Part shown: positions 10,600-20,118 of the stretch, piece after piece | Layout: each line of letters starts with the position of its first letter | Numbering within the stretch: the stretch's first letter is position 1 | Source: Cyanobacterium sp. HL-69 | GTDB taxonomy: Bacteria; Cyanobacteriota; Cyanobacteriia; Cyanobacteriales; Cyanobacteriaceae | Length of the DNA: 64,000 nucleotides | Assembly: GCA_002813895.1 (NCBI GenBank) | Contig: CP024912.1 | Span: 868,001 to 932,000 of the forward strand | Direction of reading: 5' to 3' | Notes under the pieces: model-generated | Databases searched by the model: none | What the model saw: only the letters and a program-made list of their open reading frames with translations | Told to the model about the DNA's origin: nothing | Program-made: the position numbers and the translations under genes

Positions 10600-11130
10600 A
10601 ATTTATACTCCATTTTACGCGCAATATTAATATCTCAACTTAAGTATTTTGTTGGATATTTTTTCATTTTTTCTTTTAACAAAAACTAAAAGAAGTTAGC
10701 TAGTTTTGTCTTTATCGTATCTAATCTACATGGCTTTTAGCTATATAAGACTTTTTTTCTTGGCTATTTTTTTTCTTGATCATGTATGTTTTAAGGCTTA
10801 GATATAACTATTAAACAATTGCTTATTAGTTAATAATTCCTCCTTTTTTCTCTATACTAATACCATAACACTTTTATGATCTAAAAAGCACCTATTTTTA
10901 ACTTATTTTTAGGTTTACTCTTTTTGTGTAAAGTTTGATTACAAAAGCTCTCTGTTGTAACAAATTGTCTCTATTCTCCAGAAAATAGGAGAAATAATTA
11001 ACGGTTTAAAAGCTCTGGAATAAACCACGGAGAATGAGTGATGGATCAGGTAATAAGTGATGAAAGTTTGAAAAAAAGAGTTTTCCCTGATATTTTTAAG
11101 GAATATTATTAATATTTATTTACATTAACG
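10600..11130. other. AT-rich divergent region, probable lrtA/hpf leader
   Basis: This 531-bp region between divergent hpf and the amidase gene contains no credible ORF. The minus-strand side is rich in A-runs, with AAGAAAAAAA and AAGAAAAAAAG stretches around 10745-10775, and would form most of an hpf leader. I could not place a convincing -35/-10 pair for either gene. Confidence 0.5.
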
Positions 11131-12924
11131 ATGCCCAAAAAAACTAGATTTTGTGGACTCATTCTAATTAGTACCATACTAACCATTACTCCTAACTACT
11201 TTTATCATATAGTAAAACCCGTTCAGGCTCAAAACCAACCCCTAAAAATTGTTTATCCTCCCAATAACCATCAAACCCTTGCCCCGTCAATTTTTTTAAT
11301 CGGTTCAGCCCCCCAAAATGCCACCGTATCAGTGAATGGACAGAGTATCGATACATCAGCCCAAGGATTTTTTGCCCCTAGTTTCCCGCTACAGATGGGA
11401 GAAAATACCTTTGTAATTCGTTCTCAAAATCAAGAAATCAGGAAAGTAATTACGAGAAATTCTAGCGAACCTAGTCAGCAGGATTTGAACAGTTTAGCCC
11501 CTAATTTACTCTATCCCGCCGTTGACATAGCCCGATTACCTGATGAATTGGTGTGCTTCGAGGCGATCGCCCCTAAAAATGCCCAAGTATCCGTCAGATT
11601 AGATCAAAATACCATTAATTTGCAACCTAGCGAAACCGTAGTAAATCTCCCACCTAATTCCGCCATTTTAATAGCTAATAATACCCCAGAAATAATAGGC
11701 GATCGCCCATGGACTGCCATGAAAGGATGTCAACAACTCGACAACCGTAGTAGGGTAGAAAATCCCGTCTTTGTCATGGAATATCAAGGGCAGACTATCA
11801 CCCAAAACCAAGTCGGAAAAATCGAAACCCTTTCTCCCCAAAACCTGAGAGTAATCGAAGTTACCGCCGAAAATGGGGTTTCTCGCACAGGCCCTAGTAC
11901 TAATCATTCTCGCCTTACCCCCCTACCCCAAGGCACCCAAGCTCAAGTCACAGGCACAGAAGGAGAATGGCTCAGACTTGATTATGGCGCATGGATAAGG
12001 GAAAATGAAACCCGTACCCTACGCACCCAAGCCCCCCCAATCAGTAACATTCGCAGTGTCAACTCCCGCACTACCCCCCAAGGTACAGAAATTATCTTCC
12101 CGTTACAAAATCCTGTACCCATCACCATCACCCAAGCCGATGACACCTTTACTCTCTCTCTCCATAACACCATCGCCCAAACCGATACCATCCGTTTTGA
12201 TGATAATCCCCTCATTCGTCGCCTCGACTGGCACCAAGTAAACCCCACCCAAATTGACTATATTTTTAGGCTTAAAACTTCTCAGCAGTGGGGCTACGAT
12301 GTCCGTTATCAGGGCAATAATTTAATTTTGACTCTAAACCACCCTCCCACTATTTCATCGGCAGAAAACCTACGGGGAGCAACCATATTATTAGATCCAG
12401 GCCATGGGGGTGATGAGTTGGGGGCAGTAGGGCTTAATGGTTATCCAGAAAAGGAAATTAACCTTGTTATGTCCAAATTAATCGCTCAACGGTTGAGGGC
12501 AAAGGGGGCGGAGGTGGTTTTTACTAGGGAGGATGATAGTTTTGTGTCTCTGGGCGATCGCATGGCAATGATTGATAGGGTTAAGCCCACCCTTGCTTTA
12601 TCCATCCATTACAACGCCCTACCCGATGCAGGAGATGCCATTAATACCAAAGGTATAGGAATGTTTTGGTATCATCCCCAAGCCCATGATTTAGCCATCT
12701 TTTTGCAGGATTACTTGACCACTAATTTAAACCGTCCTTCCTACGGAGTTTTTTGGAACAATCTTGCCCTCACTCGTCCTCACACCGCCCCTAGTCTTTT
12801 ATTAGAGTTAGGATTTATGATTAATCCTGAAGAATTTGAATGGATTATTAATCCCCAAGCCCAAGAGGAATTGGCTGATGGAGTTGCCGATGGAGTTGCA
12901 CAATGGTTATCGAAAACTAGGTAA
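11131..12924 (+). CDS. N-acetylmuramoyl-L-alanine amidase (Amidase_3) with SH3-like region
   Basis: This 597-residue exported cell-wall hydrolase begins with a signal peptide (hydrophobic stretch ICGLILISTILT-like, cleavage near VQAQ). Residues about 35-110 look like a beta-sandwich (amyloid-precursor/AMIN-like), about 240-300 resembles a bacterial SH3 domain (RTGPSTNHSRLTPLPQGTQA), and the catalytic amidase_3 domain occupies about 415-595. Zn-binding signatures are present: ILLDPGHGGDELGAVG with His, the KEINL Glu, and LALSIHYNA with His. It cleaves the amide bond between MurNAc and the stem peptide. A terminator follows. Confidence 0.92.
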   Translation: MPKKTRFCGLILISTILTITPNYFYHIVKPVQAQNQPLKIVYPPNNHQTLAPSIFLIGSAPQNATVSVNGQSIDTSAQGFFAPSFPLQMGENTFVIRSQNQEIRKVITRNSSEPSQQDLNSLAPNLLYPAVDIARLPDELVCFEAIAPKNAQVSVRLDQNTINLQPSETVVNLPPNSAILIANNTPEIIGDRPWTAMKGCQQLDNRSRVENPVFVMEYQGQTITQNQVGKIETLSPQNLRVIEVTAENGVSRTGPSTNHSRLTPLPQGTQAQVTGTEGEWLRLDYGAWIRENETRTLRTQAPPISNIRSVNSRTTPQGTEIIFPLQNPVPITITQADDTFTLSLHNTIAQTDTIRFDDNPLIRRLDWHQVNPTQIDYIFRLKTSQQWGYDVRYQGNNLILTLNHPPTISSAENLRGATILLDPGHGGDELGAVGLNGYPEKEINLVMSKLIAQRLRAKGAEVVFTREDDSFVSLGDRMAMIDRVKPTLALSIHYNALPDAGDAINTKGIGMFWYHPQAHDLAIFLQDYLTTNLNRPSYGVFWNNLALTRPHTAPSLLLELGFMINPEEFEWIINPQAQEELADGVADGVAQWLSKTR

Positions 12925-12960
12925 GTAGAAATTATTTCCCCATACACTATTCCCCATGCC

Positions 12961-12983
12961 CCACCCCCACGGGTGGACTTTTT
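12961..12983 (+). terminator. Terminator after the amidase gene
   Basis: CCACCC (12961-12966) and GGGTGG (12971-12976) form a hairpin with a CCAC loop, followed by ACTTTTT. It is 36 bp after the amidase stop codon. Confidence 0.7.
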
Positions 12984-13030
12984 GATCACAGCCTAAGATA
13001 GTATGGAGTAATAAAACTTAAACTTTATTT

Positions 13031-14461
13031 ATGTTTATTAATATTTATCAACCAGACAAGGTGAAAAAGTTTGTTGAGGATAAGATTTTATTCGGCAATG
13101 AGCTTACCCCTGAATTGGCAGCTATTTTAACTGTATATTTTGTTCAAGGTATTTTAGGTTTGGCAAGGTTGGCGGTTAGTTTTTTCCTGAAGGATGAATT
13201 AATGTTATCCCCTGCCCAAGTATCGGCTTTGATGGGGGTGGCTGCTATTCCCTGGGTGACTAAGCCTGTCATCGGCTTTTTTAGTGATAGTAAGCCTTTA
13301 TTTTCCTATCACCGTCGTAGTTATCTGATTTTATCAGGTTTTCTAGGGGCGATCGCCTGGTTGAGTTTGGCTACCATTGTAAGCAGTGCCTGGGGCGCTA
13401 CCATTGCCATTTTAATGACCTCCCTATCCGTTGCTATGAGTGATGTAATCGTGGATTCTGTGGTGGTAGAAAGGGCGAGGAATGAATCTCTGGAAACCGC
13501 TGGTTCACTACAATCGGTAACATGGGGTTGTTCGGCATTGGGGGGTATTATCACCGCTTATTTTAGTGGTTTATTATTAGAATATTTCAGCGCCTCTCAG
13601 GTGTTTATGGTTACGGCTTGTTTTCCTCTGGTGGTGGTAGGGGTAGCATGGTTTATCATTGAAAAACCTGTCACTGAAAAGGAAGAAACTCCCACCGCTT
13701 GGGGGCAAACCAAGCAACTATGGCAGACTTTAAAGCAAAAAACTATTTTAGCCCCTGTAATTTTTATCGCTCTTTGGCAAAGCACCCCTAGTGCTGACTC
13801 TGCTTTTTTCTTTTTTACTACTAATGAGTTAGGATTTCAGGCGGAGTTTTTGGGTAGGGTGCGCCTTGTCACCAGTGTTGCTTCTTTGATAGGGGTACTT
13901 TGTTATCAGAAATGGCTCAAACAAATTTCTTTTCGGGTAATGTTGGGTTGGAGTGTGGTGTTGTCTTCTTTGTTGGGGATGACGAGTTTAATTTTGGTTA
14001 CTCATTTTAACCGCACTTTGGGTATTGATGATCATTGGTTTAGTTTGGGTGATAGTTTGGTGTTGACGGTTATGGGACAAATTGCTTTTATGCCTGTGTT
14101 GGTTTTATCTGCCCGTCTTTGCCCTGAAGGTATCGAGGCGAGTTTCTTTGCCCTGTTAATGTCTATTTGGAATTTGGGTGGGTTGATTTCCCATGAGTTG
14201 GGGGCATTGTTAACAAACTGGCTAGGGGTGACGGAAACTGATTTTTCTAATCTGGCTTTGTTGCTTTTGATTACTAATTTATCTAGTCTATTACCTCTAT
14301 TTTTGATCAATTTTTTACCTGATTATGATCCTCAAGATGTACCTTCTGTTAATCTACCTATATCCGAGGTTTATGAACATCATAGCCCTGGGGCGATCGC
14401 CTCTAATGATATAATGCCCGAAGTGGTTTTATCTTCTGGTAATCGTCGCAAGAATAAATAG
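13031..14461 (+). CDS. Folate/biopterin transporter family (FBT/BT1, MFS-like) protein
   Basis: This 476-residue integral membrane protein has about 12 hydrophobic segments. It matches the folate-biopterin transporter family known from cyanobacteria, plastids and Leishmania: ELTPELAAILTVYFVQGILG at the start, WVTKPVIGFFSDS and a conserved SDVIVDSVVVERAR motif. Cyanobacterial and plastid members are reported to carry folates. The charged C-terminal tail (about 445-476) is probably cytoplasmic. It stands alone between two terminator-like hairpins. Substrate specificity cannot be decided from sequence alone. Confidence 0.9.
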   Translation: MFINIYQPDKVKKFVEDKILFGNELTPELAAILTVYFVQGILGLARLAVSFFLKDELMLSPAQVSALMGVAAIPWVTKPVIGFFSDSKPLFSYHRRSYLILSGFLGAIAWLSLATIVSSAWGATIAILMTSLSVAMSDVIVDSVVVERARNESLETAGSLQSVTWGCSALGGIITAYFSGLLLEYFSASQVFMVTACFPLVVVGVAWFIIEKPVTEKEETPTAWGQTKQLWQTLKQKTILAPVIFIALWQSTPSADSAFFFFTTNELGFQAEFLGRVRLVTSVASLIGVLCYQKWLKQISFRVMLGWSVVLSSLLGMTSLILVTHFNRTLGIDDHWFSLGDSLVLTVMGQIAFMPVLVLSARLCPEGIEASFFALLMSIWNLGGLISHELGALLTNWLGVTETDFSNLALLLLITNLSSLLPLFLINFLPDYDPQDVPSVNLPISEVYEHHSPGAIASNDIMPEVVLSSGNRRKNK

Positions 14462-14514
14462 GGCATGCTGGAAGTTATTGAGTTAGGTAGGTAATAGTTT
14501 ACTTTTTTTACCAT

Positions 14515-14531
14515 GGTGGGCAATGCCCACC
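14515..14531. repeat. GGTGGGC hairpin element, copy 1
   Basis: GGTGGGC-AAT-GCCCACC is a perfect 7-bp inverted repeat just after the transporter gene. Closely similar elements lie at 29679-29695 and, with a longer loop, 55356-55386. The upstream in-frame ATG at 14523 of the next small ORF lies inside this element. Confidence 0.7.
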
Positions 14532-14546
14532 CTACCTAAGAAAATA

Positions 14547-14765
14547 ATGAAATTCTATATTACTATTGCAATTGTTTCTGGTGTGATCACTTTTTCGTCA
14601 ATCCTTTGGTATCAAACTTATAATAAATCTGATTCTGTTGATTTTGATCCCGCAATGTTGCACGAAATGGAAAATTACTTCAAACAAAAATTATGCACTC
14701 AAATCATGATTGATCAAAGTAATGGTCATAATATAGAACTTCCAGAAGATTGTCCTGCTCACTAG
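14547..14765 (+). CDS. Small single-pass membrane protein, unknown
   Basis: This 72-residue protein begins with a transmembrane or signal-anchor segment (residues about 2-20, FYITIAIVSGVITFSSIL) followed by a short polar domain with two Cys (CTQIMIDQ and EDCPAH). I take the ATG at 14547 rather than the in-frame ATG at 14523, because the latter falls inside a dispersed hairpin repeat and would put extra polar residues before the hydrophobic segment. No family recognised. Two cysteines outside the membrane could form a disulfide. Confidence 0.55.
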   Translation: MKFYITIAIVSGVITFSSILWYQTYNKSDSVDFDPAMLHEMENYFKQKLCTQIMIDQSNGHNIELPEDCPAH

Positions 14766-14835
14766 CACGGAAATAATGACTGCACTTTATACTAATTGCT
14801 CTTAAGCATTTTGCCTCTTGATTACTAACTTAGAA

Positions 14836-15669
14836 CTACAAAAAGTTAACTAAAATGGGACTTATTTTTTTAGAAAAATGCTCTTGGGGATAGTGTTTTG
14901 CTTCTGATATTTTCTTTAATGTAATATTAGGATTTGCTTTGGCAATAGCTTCTACTGGATCGATACTAAGCCAAGGATCATCTATTCCCCAAAGAATTAG
15001 ACAAGGTTTTTCCCATGTTTTTAACCCTGCTTCAATTTCTTTCATACTATCAAGAAACTGCATTCTTCTAACCATTGTTACCATGGTTCTACCTGCCAAA
15101 GAAGAAGTTATAATGGGTTTACGGTAGTAGGCTAAATTTTCATCAGAAATGACATATCCTGCACCTTTTTCGAGAGTTCGATCTACAAATAAAGGATCTT
15201 GGGTTATCATATCACCAAGGAAAGGAACGCCACATTGTTTGATTAACCAAGGTACTTTTGCACTGGTAGAAATAGGACTATTTAAAATAATTAATTTATC
15301 AATTTTGTCTGGATTTTGGAGGGCATATTGAATGCCAATGGTAGCTAAAAATCCTTGGATTACTAAGCTAACTTTTTCTACTTTAAAGGCATCAATAAAA
15401 TCTGTTAATGCTTTGATATAGGCTTCGGGAGTGTAGGCAAAATCTCTTTTGTCTGGTTTATCAGAGTTCGCCCATCCTAACCAATCAGGGGCGATCGCAC
15501 TGTAGCCAGATTCCGCTACAAAGGGCATAATTTCTGTCCAACAAAAACTCTGGGATGGTAAACCATGAAGAAAAAAAATAGGGCTTTTATCTGTTTCTTG
15601 AACAGGAAAACAAGAGCGAAAAAACCATTCTACATTACCGACTTTTCTTTTATTTTCTACTATTTTCAT
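14836..15669 (-). CDS. Alpha/beta hydrolase-fold protein with an atypical nucleophile elbow
   Basis: This 277-residue protein resembles haloalkane dehalogenase/epoxide hydrolase-type alpha/beta hydrolases: oxyanion motif FFLHGLPSQSFCW (about 32-44), DWLGWANSDKP, a late acid in LWGIDDPW (about 226-233) and His259 in AKHYPQE. The elbow that normally reads G-x-(S/D)-x-G reads VIQGFLAT (103-110), so the nucleophile position appears to hold Gly106. I recall similar VQGY/VQGF elbows in cyanobacterial and chloroplast homologues, so this may be a conserved variant rather than decay. Probably cytosolic; substrate unknown. It is transcribed alone. Confidence 0.85.
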   Translation of the reverse strand: MKIVENKRKVGNVEWFFRSCFPVQETDKSPIFFLHGLPSQSFCWTEIMPFVAESGYSAIAPDWLGWANSDKPDKRDFAYTPEAYIKALTDFIDAFKVEKVSLVIQGFLATIGIQYALQNPDKIDKLIILNSPISTSAKVPWLIKQCGVPFLGDMITQDPLFVDRTLEKGAGYVISDENLAYYRKPIITSSLAGRTMVTMVRRMQFLDSMKEIEAGLKTWEKPCLILWGIDDPWLSIDPVEAIAKANPNITLKKISEAKHYPQEHFSKKISPILVNFL

Positions 15670-15944
15670 TATAGTTTTATATATATTTTTATCTATTTTT
15701 CTAACTTTTCAGTTTATCATCAATGTTCCCTGATAAGGTAATGAGCAGTTTAGAATAGTTAGATATTTGCCCTCTAAATTTTATAAACTCTCTGCCTTCG
15801 CTGTCTTTGTGTTTAAGGGGAAAAAGAGAAGTTTTAAATTTTCAACCATTGCTCTAATATTTGAAAGTGATATTATTTTATTAAAAAATGAGATATTATA
15901 GTTAGGTTTATTATGATTTTTAATAAGTAAATAAATTATCACAA

Positions 15945-16595
15945 GTGTTTATATCTAAAATAGATTACGAACAATTAGACGCTATTATTTTCGATTTGGG
16001 GGGAGTTATTATCGAGGTTGATATGGGTTATCCCTATGATTATTTTGCTCAACATACTTCAGAGGATAAAGATATTTTAATTGAAGATTTAAGGGCGATC
16101 GCCCTTGGCTACGAAATAGGAAAAATAGGAGATGAAGAATTTATTAATCAAGTAAAAGAAACTACCAAATTAAATAAAACTGACGAAGACATAAAAATAA
16201 TTTGGAATGGGATGTTAGGGCAAGTACCATCAAAATTAGGGAAATTATTACATAAAATCAAACAAGAGAAAAAAACCTTTATTTTAAGCAATACAAACCC
16301 TATCCATATAGAAGAAGTAGAAAAAAGATTTAAACAATCCATTCCAGAATATCCCCTAGAAACATTATTCGATAAAATTTACTACTCCTATGAAATAGGA
16401 TTACATAAACCAGACCAAAAAATATTTGAATATATAATCAAAGCCCATAACCTAATACCCCATCGCACCCTATTCATAGATGATAATATCCATAATGTGA
16501 ATAGTGCCAAAAAGTTAGGCTTACAAACAATACACATGAATCCCCCCATGAATTTACCCCATGTCTTTTCTTCTCTCTACCAAGAAAATAAATAA
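15945..16595 (+). CDS. HAD family hydrolase (HAD-IA, YihX-like)
   Basis: This 216-residue haloacid-dehalogenase-type phosphatase shows motif I FDLGGV (nucleophile Asp17), motif II ILSNTNP, motif III Lys in GLHKPDQ and motif IV LFIDDNIHNV. The helical cap between motifs I and II fits subfamily IA. The family dephosphorylates small phosphometabolites such as sugar phosphates. The only upstream start in frame is GTG at 15945, without a clear ribosome binding site; the first in-frame ATG would cut motif I. It is followed by a GGTTTT...AAAACC hairpin at 16627-16645. Confidence 0.87.
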   Translation: MFISKIDYEQLDAIIFDLGGVIIEVDMGYPYDYFAQHTSEDKDILIEDLRAIALGYEIGKIGDEEFINQVKETTKLNKTDEDIKIIWNGMLGQVPSKLGKLLHKIKQEKKTFILSNTNPIHIEEVEKRFKQSIPEYPLETLFDKIYYSYEIGLHKPDQKIFEYIIKAHNLIPHRTLFIDDNIHNVNSAKKLGLQTIHMNPPMNLPHVFSSLYQENK

Positions 16596-16686
16596 CCTTA
16601 TCGACAACCAAGCAAAAAATAACCCATAGGGTTTTGCGAGAGAAAACCGTTTAAATATAAAATAAAACTTTCACCACCCACAAAAA

Positions 16687-18051
16687 ATGAATCCTAGCGT
16701 GTCAAATCCCCTCAGCCAATGGCGAAAAACAAGCCTCATCGGTAAAAGCGTAGGTTTACTTAGTAATTGGCATCACACCAGTTATTTATTGCAATATTCA
16801 GATGCGATCGCCTCTATGCTGGTATGTATATTATTAATATTAGCCCCCTTTTCCAGCACTACCTTCATTGGGGTAATGTTACTCGCCATTAGCAGCTTTT
16901 GGCTACTGCTTACCATCGCCGAAACCAACCCCAATCAAATTACCAGCATTCACCTATGGATATTTTTTTACTGGTTAGCCTCTATTATTTCCACCGCCTT
17001 TTCCCCCCTCAAAACAGCCTCCTTTTCAGGATTAGTAAAATTTAGTCTTTATCTCGTATTTTTTGCCCTATGTGCAAGGATATTTAAACATAAAAAACTT
17101 TTAGAATGGATAGCCACCACTTATCTCCTCATTTCCCTTATTGTCAGTGGTTACGGTATTAGACAAAAAATAATTGGTGTAACCCCCCTTGCTACATGGA
17201 CGGATACAATATTGCAAACCGCTGATTTGACAAGGGTTTATAGCTATCTAGGCAACCCCAACCTTTTAGGAGGTTATTTACTTCCTGCCATTGCCCTTGG
17301 TTTAGGGGCATTAATTTTATGGAAAACCATACCCCAAAAAGCCCTTGCCCTAGTCATCGTTGTTACCAATATCACTTGTATTTACTTTACAGGAAGTAGA
17401 GGAGCATGGTTAGCATTAATTGCCCTATTATTTACCTTTTTACTAGGGTTAAATTATTGGTGGGCGGAGTATCTTTCTCCTTTTTGGCGTAAATGGTTAG
17501 TGCCGATAATTTTGGGTATATTTTCTCTTTTGATTATTACTGCCATTATTTTAGTTGAACCTTTGAGGTTAAGAATTTTGAGTATGTTTTCGTGGCGGGG
17601 AGACAGTAGTAACAACTTCCGTATTAATGTTTGGTATGCAGTATTTCAAATGATGCAAGATTACCCCATCACGGGCATAGGTTTGGGTAATCAAGTTTTT
17701 AACCAGATTTATCCTTTGTATATGAAAACTAATTTTACCGCCCTAAGTTCCTATTCTATCTTTTTAGAAATTCCCCTCGAAACAGGAATTATCGGCATTA
17801 CTTTTTTTATGGGTATCCTTGTATCTGTGTTAAAAAGGGCAATGGCAGAAATCAAAATGTTTAAGGAAGCAAATAAAACCATAGGTATTTGGATAATTGC
17901 CAGTCTTGCCGCTTTGGTAGGTTTAGCCACCCAAGGGGTATTTGATACCGTTTGGTTTCGCCCTCAAATCAATACTCTATGGTGGTTATTAATTGGAATT
18001 ATTGCCGCTTATCCTCTCAATGCAATGGAGAACAGAAAAATTGACAATTAA
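16687..18051 (+). CDS. ictB: IctB-type membrane protein (O-antigen ligase-like fold)
   Basis: This 454-residue protein with about 10-12 membrane segments matches cyanobacterial IctB and the Wzy/O-antigen-ligase superfamily (YSYLGNPNLLGGYLLP, FTGSRGAWLAL, PITGIGLGNQVFNQIYP, ETGIIG). IctB was first named for a role in inorganic carbon accumulation; direct bicarbonate transport has been doubted, and the fold suggests a glycan ligase. The final residues (KIDN and the stop) are encoded by a dispersed ACAATT-type repeat, so the original C-terminus may have been altered. Confidence 0.9.
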   Translation: MNPSVSNPLSQWRKTSLIGKSVGLLSNWHHTSYLLQYSDAIASMLVCILLILAPFSSTTFIGVMLLAISSFWLLLTIAETNPNQITSIHLWIFFYWLASIISTAFSPLKTASFSGLVKFSLYLVFFALCARIFKHKKLLEWIATTYLLISLIVSGYGIRQKIIGVTPLATWTDTILQTADLTRVYSYLGNPNLLGGYLLPAIALGLGALILWKTIPQKALALVIVVTNITCIYFTGSRGAWLALIALLFTFLLGLNYWWAEYLSPFWRKWLVPIILGIFSLLIITAIILVEPLRLRILSMFSWRGDSSNNFRINVWYAVFQMMQDYPITGIGLGNQVFNQIYPLYMKTNFTALSSYSIFLEIPLETGIIGITFFMGILVSVLKRAMAEIKMFKEANKTIGIWIIASLAALVGLATQGVFDTVWFRPQINTLWWLLIGIIAAYPLNAMENRKIDN

Positions 18052-18070
18052 CCATAGACCATGGACAATT
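18037..18070. repeat. GACAATT-type dispersed intergenic repeat
   Basis: AAAATTGACAATTAACCATA and the following GACCATGGACAATTAG repeat the words GACAATT and ATGGACAATT, which also occur at 40911-40965 and 58321-58358. The repeat begins inside the last codons of ictB and supplies its stop codon. Confidence 0.55.
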
Positions 18071-18240
18071 AGGGTTATTCTGGCATTGCTAAATTTGGAA
18101 TAGTATTTTGAAGTCAAAACAACAATATTTTTTCTTTATCCATGAACGATGTTTAATGGAATGTAGAAGTTTTTCAATAACTATCATTAGGCAAAAGCAC
18201 TAATACATAAAACTTTTAAAGTAAACTATTCTCCACCTTC

Positions 18241-18921
18241 ATGACTTTACCGTTTCATCAAAACCTATCTATCTCATTAGTAGGTTTGTATTTAGGCATC
18301 CTTATTCTTGTCTCCGAAATTCTACGGCGTTATTATCAGGCAAACTCAGAAATAACTAGAAAAATTGTTCACATCGGGGCAGGTCAAGTTATTCTGTTAG
18401 CATGGTGGTTAAATATTCCTAGTGATCTAATTTTACTGGCATCTATCGGGGCGAGTATTGTGGCAATTCTTTCTTATTTTTTACCAATTTTACCTAGTGT
18501 TAATGGTGTGGGTAGAAAGAGTTTAGGAACTTTATTTTATGCTTTAAGTATTGGCATTTTAACCTTTTTATTTTGGGATAAATCTTTACCGCAATTTACA
18601 GCTATCGGTATTTTAATTATGACATGGGGAGATGCTTCGGCGGCTCTTATCGGACAAAAATGGGGCAAAAATAAGTATCAGTTTCTTGGGAGTACAAAAA
18701 GCTGGGAAGGTTCATTTACTATGTTTGTAGTAAGTGCGATCGTTATTTTGACCATTTTATTTTTTGTTTATCCTTGGCAGTATTATTTTGTAATAGTTGC
18801 TTTATTAACTGCTTTAATAGCTACCATTTTAGAAAGTTTTTCCATCGTTGGTATCGATAATTTAACCGTACCAGTTTTGAGTACAATTTTTTGCTACTAT
18901 TCATTATATTTTTTTATTTAA
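18241..18921 (+). CDS. Phytol kinase-like (VTE5 / polyprenol kinase family) membrane protein
   Basis: This 226-residue integral membrane protein has about six or seven hydrophobic segments. Signatures EITRKIVHIGAGQ, a GRKSLGTLFYALSIG loop, MTWGDASAALIGQKWGK and STKSWEGSFTMF are shared with plant VTE5 and Synechocystis Slr1652 and with CTP-dependent dolichol kinases. The likely reaction is CTP-dependent phosphorylation of phytol released from chlorophyll, feeding tocopherol and chlorophyll reuse. It ends 16 bp before the next gene and probably shares its transcript. Confidence 0.88.
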   Translation: MTLPFHQNLSISLVGLYLGILILVSEILRRYYQANSEITRKIVHIGAGQVILLAWWLNIPSDLILLASIGASIVAILSYFLPILPSVNGVGRKSLGTLFYALSIGILTFLFWDKSLPQFTAIGILIMTWGDASAALIGQKWGKNKYQFLGSTKSWEGSFTMFVVSAIVILTILFFVYPWQYYFVIVALLTALIATILESFSIVGIDNLTVPVLSTIFCYYSLYFFI

Positions 18922-18937
18922 AAAGAGGATTAATTTT

Positions 18938-19807
18938 ATGTTTCATATATCCATAAAACAAGATGATTATTTAACTTATATTTTAGAAGATAGAGAAAAT
19001 AATTCTCGCTTGGAGGTTGTACCAGAAAAAGGAGGTATCATTACGGCATGGAAATTGAATGGGCAGGATATATTTTATTTAGACAAGGAAAGGTTTAAAA
19101 ATCCTCAGTTAAGTGTCAGGGGAGGTAATCCTATTTTGTTTCCTATCTGTGGAAATTTGCCCGATGATATATTTGCCTATGGGGGAAAGGAATATCAATT
19201 AAAGCAACATGGCTTTGCGAGGGATTTACCTTGGGAGGTTGTTTCTCAATCCACCGATGAAGCGGCAGAAATAGTTTTAAGGTTGACTAGCAATGAGGAA
19301 ACTTTATCAGTTTATCCTTTCGAGTTTGAGTTGACTTTTACTTATCAGTTAGTGGCTAATCGATTGATAATTAAACAGCAATACCATAACAAGTCAAACC
19401 AAGTAATGCCTTTTTCGGCGGGATTTCATCCTTATTTTTGGTGCCAAGATAAGAATAGTTTAGATTTAGATATTCCTGCTTCTGAATATACTAATAAAGC
19501 AGGAGATAAAACTTTTCCTTTTTCTGGAGAACTAGACTACAATCAAGACGAGATTGACATTGCCTTTAAAAAGATTACTGCGGATACTGCTTCTTTTGTT
19601 AATCACACAAGAAATATCAAGGTATCATTAGAGTATTCTGAGCTTTTTTCTACCTTAGTTTTTTGGACTCTCAAAGGTAAAAATTATATTTGTCTTGAAC
19701 CTTGGAGCGCCCCCAGGAATGGTTTAAACACAGGAGAAAGGATAACTAACCTTGAACCTAATACAAAGTGTGAGGGGTATTTTGAAATTAAAGTTAGTAA
19801 CGTTTAA
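18938..19807 (+). CDS. Aldose 1-epimerase / galactose mutarotase-like protein
   Basis: This 289-residue soluble protein of the mutarotase beta-sandwich superfamily shows GGNPILFPICGNLPDD, KQHGFARDLPWEV (catalytic His region), FSAGFHPYFWC (second His) and a late Glu in ICLEPW. It resembles the YeaD/hexose-6-phosphate mutarotase-like branch found in cyanobacteria. It would interconvert alpha and beta anomers of a sugar or sugar phosphate. GAGG precedes the ATG, and the gene lies 16 bp after the phytol kinase-like gene. Confidence 0.87.
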   Translation: MFHISIKQDDYLTYILEDRENNSRLEVVPEKGGIITAWKLNGQDIFYLDKERFKNPQLSVRGGNPILFPICGNLPDDIFAYGGKEYQLKQHGFARDLPWEVVSQSTDEAAEIVLRLTSNEETLSVYPFEFELTFTYQLVANRLIIKQQYHNKSNQVMPFSAGFHPYFWCQDKNSLDLDIPASEYTNKAGDKTFPFSGELDYNQDEIDIAFKKITADTASFVNHTRNIKVSLEYSELFSTLVFWTLKGKNYICLEPWSAPRNGLNTGERITNLEPNTKCEGYFEIKVSNV

Positions 19808-19826
19808 CTTTACTTTTCAGAATTTA

Positions 19827-19898
19827 TGGGTCGCCTGAGATTCGAACTCAGGACCAATCGGTTAAAAGCCGAGTGCTCTACCGCTGAGCTAGCGACCC
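19827..19898 (-). tRNA. tRNA-Lys (anticodon TTT)
   Basis: On the minus strand a 72-nt cloverleaf starts GGGTCGC at 19898 and ends GCGACCC plus discriminator A at 19827. The D-loop region (AGCTCAGCGGTAGAGC), the anticodon stem-loop CGGCTTTTAACCG with TTT, and the T-arm GGTTCGA-like element (TGAGTTCGAATCTCA) are complete. No CCA is encoded, as is common in cyanobacteria. Confidence 0.97.
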
Positions 19899-20118
19899 TC
19901 ATCGCTTCAACTTAATTTAGCGACATTAACTATACTAACGAAGTTTTTTTAAACATGCAAGTTTTTCGGAGATCTTTTTTAAAGATTGATATGCTTTGGA
20001 ACTTTGTTGTTTAGTCTTGTTTTAATCATACTACACACAAACCACTTTTAGGGAAAGAGTTAGTAGAAAGTTATCAAAAATTTAAACTAGTGTTAAGGTA
20101 GAATGTTGCCAAAGTTTA

